Notes under the pieces: model-generated
Told to the model about the DNA's origin: nothing
The model's database searches: none
The model's input: the letters and a program-made list of their open reading frames with translations, nothing else
Shown here: piece by piece, positions 62,701-64,000 of the stretch
Position numbering within the stretch: position 1 is the first letter of the stretch
How the letters are laid out: each line of letters opens with the position of its first letter
Made by a program: the position numbers and the translations under genes
From: AP-15 sp963772965
GTDB lineage: Bacteria > Pseudomonadota > Alphaproteobacteria > ATCC43930 > CGMCC-115725
Direction of reading: 5' to 3'
Assembly: GCA_963772965.1 (NCBI GenBank)
Contig: CAVYZU010000002.1
Coordinates: forward strand, 682,001 to 746,000
DNA: 64,000 bases

Positions 62701-64000
62701 CTACTGCTCGTCGTCGAACAAATTCTCGCGCAGTACAGACCCTTTGTACTCGCGCCGGAATCGGCCGCGGCGTTGCAATTCGGGCACCAGCAACTCGACG
62801 ATCGCCGCCAGATCGCCCGGCATCGATACGACATGGCCCAGCATAAAGCCGCCGCGGCTACCGGTCGCTTCAAAAACTTCTTCGAGATGATCGGCCACTT
62901 GAGAGGCAGTCCCGGCGACCGTGCGCGCGTAGCTGGTCGCGAATTGCCGCCCGTATTCGAAAAATTCGGCGCGCGTGATCTCGCTGTCAGCCCCGAGTTT
63001 GGTCACCAACTCGCGCACAAAGCCGCCGGGTGAGGCCTGACTGGCGATGATCTCGCGATGCAACGCACCCAGCGTGAAACGCTGCGGCAGGGTCGAAAAG
63101 TCGTATCCCGCATTGTGCGAGAGATAAACCCCGACGCCCTCTTCCGGGATCGTCGACAACAGCAGTTCGCGCCGCGCTACCGCCTCGCGCTCGGTCTCGG
63201 CCACGACGACCGGCTGCTGCCACATGATCCCCATCGTCTGCAGATCGCGGCCGAGTGCCGCGACCGCGGCGTCGAGCGCCATGCGCTGAGCGATCTGCAA
63301 TTGCAGCGGCATATCGGCGCCGAAGGCCATGTCGGCGACGTAGGCGCAAGCGCGGATGCCGCGCGGCGAGTTCCCCGCCTGCAACAACACAGGACGGCCC
63401 TGCGGCGACGGCGGGGTGTTGAGCGGCCCGCGGACCTTGAAGAACCTCCCGCAATGGTCGACATCGTGCACCTTCACGGGCTGGCCGACGATGCCGCTCT
63501 CGCGGTCCCACACCATGGCGTCCGGCTCGACCGAACCCCATAGGGCGCGGCAGACATCAATGAACTCCTCCATGCGATCGTAGCGCTCATCGTGATCGAC
63601 GATGTCGTCGTAGCCGTAATTCGCGTAGTCCGAGCGACGGGTCGAGGTAATGACATTGAAGGCGATGCGGCCCGAGGTCACGTGGTCGAGCGAGTTGAAA
63701 AGCCGCGCCAAGTAGTAAGGGTGCATGAATGTGGTCGAATAGGTGATGCCGAACCCGAGCCGACGGGTGGCGCGCGCCATCGCGACGCAGAGCGGCGCCA
63801 GATCCTGGCGCGGCCAGGAAACGCCCCAGCGCACTGCCGCATCGCGGCTGCCGGCCCAGGTGCTTGGCACGCCGGTGCCGTCGCCGGAGAACAGCATGTC
63901 CAAGCGGCCGCGCTCGGCAATCCGCGCGATCTCCTCGAATGCTTCGACGCCGGGGTAGGTGTGTGCAGGCCAGGCGCCCGGCATTCGCCAGCGCCCTTCC
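62701..64000 (-). CDS. LLM-class flavin-dependent monooxygenase, NtaA/SnaA/DszA type (partial)
   Basis: The frame continues past the right edge; the first visible residues (EGRWRMPGAWPAHTYPG) are already inside the family alignment. Motifs include LDMLFSGDGTG, RRLGFGITYSTTF, RIAFNVITSTRRSDYANYG and VLLQAGNSPRG. These two-component enzymes use reduced FMN for oxidising sulfur or nitrogen compounds. The substrate is unknown. Confidence 0.9.
   Translation of the reverse strand, partial: EGRWRMPGAWPAHTYPGVEAFEEIARIAERGRLDMLFSGDGTGVPSTWAGSRDAAVRWGVSWPRQDLAPLCVAMARATRRLGFGITYSTTFMHPYYLARLFNSLDHVTSGRIAFNVITSTRRSDYANYGYDDIVDHDERYDRMEEFIDVCRALWGSVEPDAMVWDRESGIVGQPVKVHDVDHCGRFFKVRGPLNTPPSPQGRPVLLQAGNSPRGIRACAYVADMAFGADMPLQLQIAQRMALDAAVAALGRDLQTMGIMWQQPVVVAETEREAVARRELLLSTIPEEGVGVYLSHNAGYDFSTLPQRFTLGALHREIIASQASPGGFVRELVTKLGADSEITRAEFFEYGRQFATSYARTVAGTASQVADHLEEVFEATGSRGGFMLGHVVSMPGDLAAIVELLVPELQRRGRFRREYKGSVLRENLFDDEQ

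Overview
The window is GC-rich chromosomal DNA of an alphaproteobacterium. The evidence is the order DUF4164 - zapA - 6S RNA - YmdB-type phosphoesterase, the run yebC - ruvC - ruvA - ruvB - tolQ - tolR - tolA - tolB - pal - cpoB - tilS - ftsH - glmM - thiD, and FNR/FixK-type boxes. The order or genus cannot be fixed from sequence alone.

Layout. 1-2.9 kb: a molybdenum hydroxylase operon on the minus strand (2Fe-2S subunit, molybdopterin subunit, start of a membrane-anchored protein that is probably a cytochrome). 2.9-16 kb: a block of small stress or dormancy-type genes (duplicated PRC-barrel, baeRF, Bax-inhibitor-1, DUF2795, DUF2905, DUF2267, a phosphoribosyltransferase-erythromycin esterase fusion, a hydrolase, MarC, an SDH-type Clp-fold protease, TrxC, the DUF1931 histone-fold protein). 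16-20 kb: a minus-strand operon of DsbA-like protein, aldehyde dehydrogenase, SDR and a 3-hydroxyisobutyrate-dehydrogenase-type enzyme. 20-22.5 kb: small unknown genes and an orphan DGQHR/DndB-like gene. 22.5-27.3 kb: hybrid histidine kinase, MFS exporter, second phosphoribosyltransferase. 27.4-32.4 kb: Liv-type ABC importer with a LivM-LivG fusion. 32.9-37 kb: cupin, GAPDH and transketolase. 37-41.5 kb: repeat-rich accessory patch (DUF559 cassette inside inverted repeats, two palindromic elements, resolvase remnant, IS110-family element, truncated unknown gene). 41.6-43.7 kb: tandem NHL beta-propellers. 43.7-59.7 kb: housekeeping genes for division, recombination, the Tol-Pal envelope machine, tRNA modification, proteolysis, cell wall and thiamine. 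59.7-62.5 kb: a threonine dehydratase gene split cleanly by an IS1634-type element. The right edge holds a partial flavin-dependent monooxygenase.

The most interesting signal is a set of six exact TTGA-N6-TCAA palindromes and two one-mismatch versions between 2.9 and 27.4 kb. Each lies 5' of stress-type genes. At four of the exact sites a -10-like hexamer follows exactly 22 bp downstream, the geometry of class II FNR/FixK-activated promoters. This suggests that scattered, poorly characterised genes form one oxygen- or redox-responsive regulon.

Many genes carry apparent single-base indels, often one extra base, including essential ones (tolB, tilS, ftsH). The damage is densest at 52.9-55.5 kb. 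This looks more like residual sequencing error than decay. Frame-disrupted genes are annotated over their reconstructed extent.
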